A program made the translations under genes and the position numbers. From Flavobacteriaceae bacterium (GTDB lineage Bacteria; Bacteroidota; Bacteroidia; Flavobacteriales; Flavobacteriaceae): a stretch of 7,561 nucleotides of DNA. The stretch is taken from contig JAURFJ010000063.1 in the NCBI GenBank assembly GCA_030834365.1, positions 1 to 7,561 of the forward strand, written 5' to 3'. Below are positions 6,816 through 7,561 of this stretch, piece by piece. Numbering within the stretch: position 1 is the first letter of the stretch; each line of letters opens with the position of its first letter. The notes beneath the pieces are model-generated. The model was given only the letters and a program-made list of their open reading frames with translations, searched no databases and had not been told where the DNA came from.

Positions 6816-7561
6816 ACAACCGCACAAAAAAGGCATTTAAGAATGGCCAGGGTTTGTTGGCAGCCATAATCGATAGCTCTTGAAAGAAGTGGGTTTTCTC
6901 ACCAAGAAATTTAAGGATCAGTTGAGGCTTACGCCGCTGAAAAAGACGGGTAAATATAGAGGCCCCAAGGTGATTTTGCTGATCGAGTATATCCAATAAA
7001 AGCAAATCGTAAAACCAGAATCGATCTTTCTGCTGAACCGAGTCCAGCGAATGGCCTTTAATAAGCGCCCTAACTAAACGCTGCACCCTGACCACTGTTC
7101 GATCAAAGGTGAATCCGGTTGAGGGCTTGGCCCATCCGGCCGCAAGCCCGATAGGGATAATGCGTGAAGAATGCTTCTGCCAAAGGGGGTAGCACGACAT
7201 GGGTATGCTTCCCTCTTCGGCCTGTGTGGCCTCATAGTCAGTGATTCCTTTGTTGGCGAGGTAAGACTCAATTTCACTTAAATAGTCTTGACGCGGTAAT
7301 CTTTCGTGTGAAAACAAGGTATACTCGACAAGCGCCTGATCAGCTGAGGTGGGCAAAACATACATAAAACGGGTGTTGCCCTTTTGGGGAACGCTGAAAT
7401 CCATAAAAAGAGCCTGATCTGGGTTAAAACTTGGCACTTTAGTTTTGATAAAAAGTCCAACAAAATGTTGCTGCAAAACAGGATAGCGTTTTGATTGCGA
7501 CAGCTGCTTATAGTCGAACCGCGAATCGAAAACGCGATGCGCAGAGAAGGAGTCTCTGTCG
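6802..7561 (-). CDS. crtY: Lycopene cyclase (CrtY/CrtL family), 5' end cut by the window edge
   Basis: This FAD-dependent, membrane-associated enzyme cyclises the ends of lycopene to beta-ionone rings, giving beta-carotene. The frame is open from the right edge to TAA at 6802, showing 252 C-terminal residues of a usual 380 or so; the N-terminal dinucleotide-binding motif lies outside. No start codon is in view: TTG 7474-7476 is an internal Leu. Recognisable motifs, numbered from the edge, are VFDSR (10-14), QQHFVGLFI (31-39), LFMDFSVPQ (52-60), RFMYVLPT (65-72), LVEYTLFS (78-85, whose Glu80 may match the essential acid of the family) and a C-terminal IGLAAGWAKPSTGFTF (138-153), like the GxxxGxxKxSTGYxF segment of flavobacterial cyclases. 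It converges on the GGPP synthase gene with a 14-base overlap. Upstream genes off the right edge are probably further carotenoid genes. Beta- rather than epsilon-cyclisation is inferred from family membership. Confidence 0.9.
   Translation of the reverse strand, partial: DRDSFSAHRVFDSRFDYKQLSQSKRYPVLQQHFVGLFIKTKVPSFNPDQALFMDFSVPQKGNTRFMYVLPTSADQALVEYTLFSHERLPRQDYLSEIESYLANKGITDYEATQAEEGSIPMSCYPLWQKHSSRIIPIGLAAGWAKPSTGFTFDRTVVRVQRLVRALIKGHSLDSVQQKDRFWFYDLLLLDILDQQNHLGASIFTRLFQRRKPQLILKFLGEKTHFFQELSIMAANKPWPFLNAFFVRLFKGF

Noticed and set aside
7074..7463. Two further minus-strand open frames within the lycopene cyclase region
   Set aside because: They are shadow frames of the cyclase gene with no recognisable domain; the cyclase frame itself is continuous, so there is no frameshift.

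Overview
The window reads as chromosomal DNA of a carotenoid-making member of the Bacteroidota, most likely a marine flavobacterium. Three things suggest this. The protein sequences resemble flavobacterial families. Shine-Dalgarno sequences are lacking before the starts. Both divergent promoters have -7 elements matching the Bacteroidota consensus TAnnTTTG. The taxon is an inference; no marker gene is present.

Region 1 (1-5731, minus strand) is a four-gene tripartite efflux operon, transcribed right to left. It encodes a TetR-type repressor, a TolC-like outer-membrane channel, a lipoprotein periplasmic adaptor, and an RND inner-membrane pump that runs off the left edge. The genes are packed tightly: a 4-base ATGA overlap, a 28-base gap and a 9-base gap. 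One promoter next to the repressor gene probably drives all four. The repressor would sense a ligand and release its own operon, and the three other products would form one channel from inner membrane to outside.

Region 2 (5732-5837) is a 106-base divergent intergenic region. It holds a perfect 9-bp inverted repeat (5754-5781) that is the obvious TetR operator. It is flanked by TATATTTG facing left and TATTTTTG facing right. The leftward promoter implies that the repressor mRNA is nearly leaderless and starts at GTG 5731.

Region 3 (5838-7561) holds two isoprenoid genes facing each other. A trans-polyprenyl diphosphate synthase, predicted to make GGPP (C20), lies on the plus strand. A lycopene cyclase (CrtY type), cut by the right edge, lies on the minus strand. 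Their 3' ends overlap by 14 bases. They supply the first committed precursor and the ring-forming step of beta-carotene/zeaxanthin synthesis, so more crt genes probably lie to the right.

I see no RNA genes, mobile elements, CRISPR arrays or intrinsic terminators. The point most worth following is the shared control region between a repressor-controlled efflux pump and a carotenoid precursor gene. All the gene families themselves are known, and I do not see a wholly new system.
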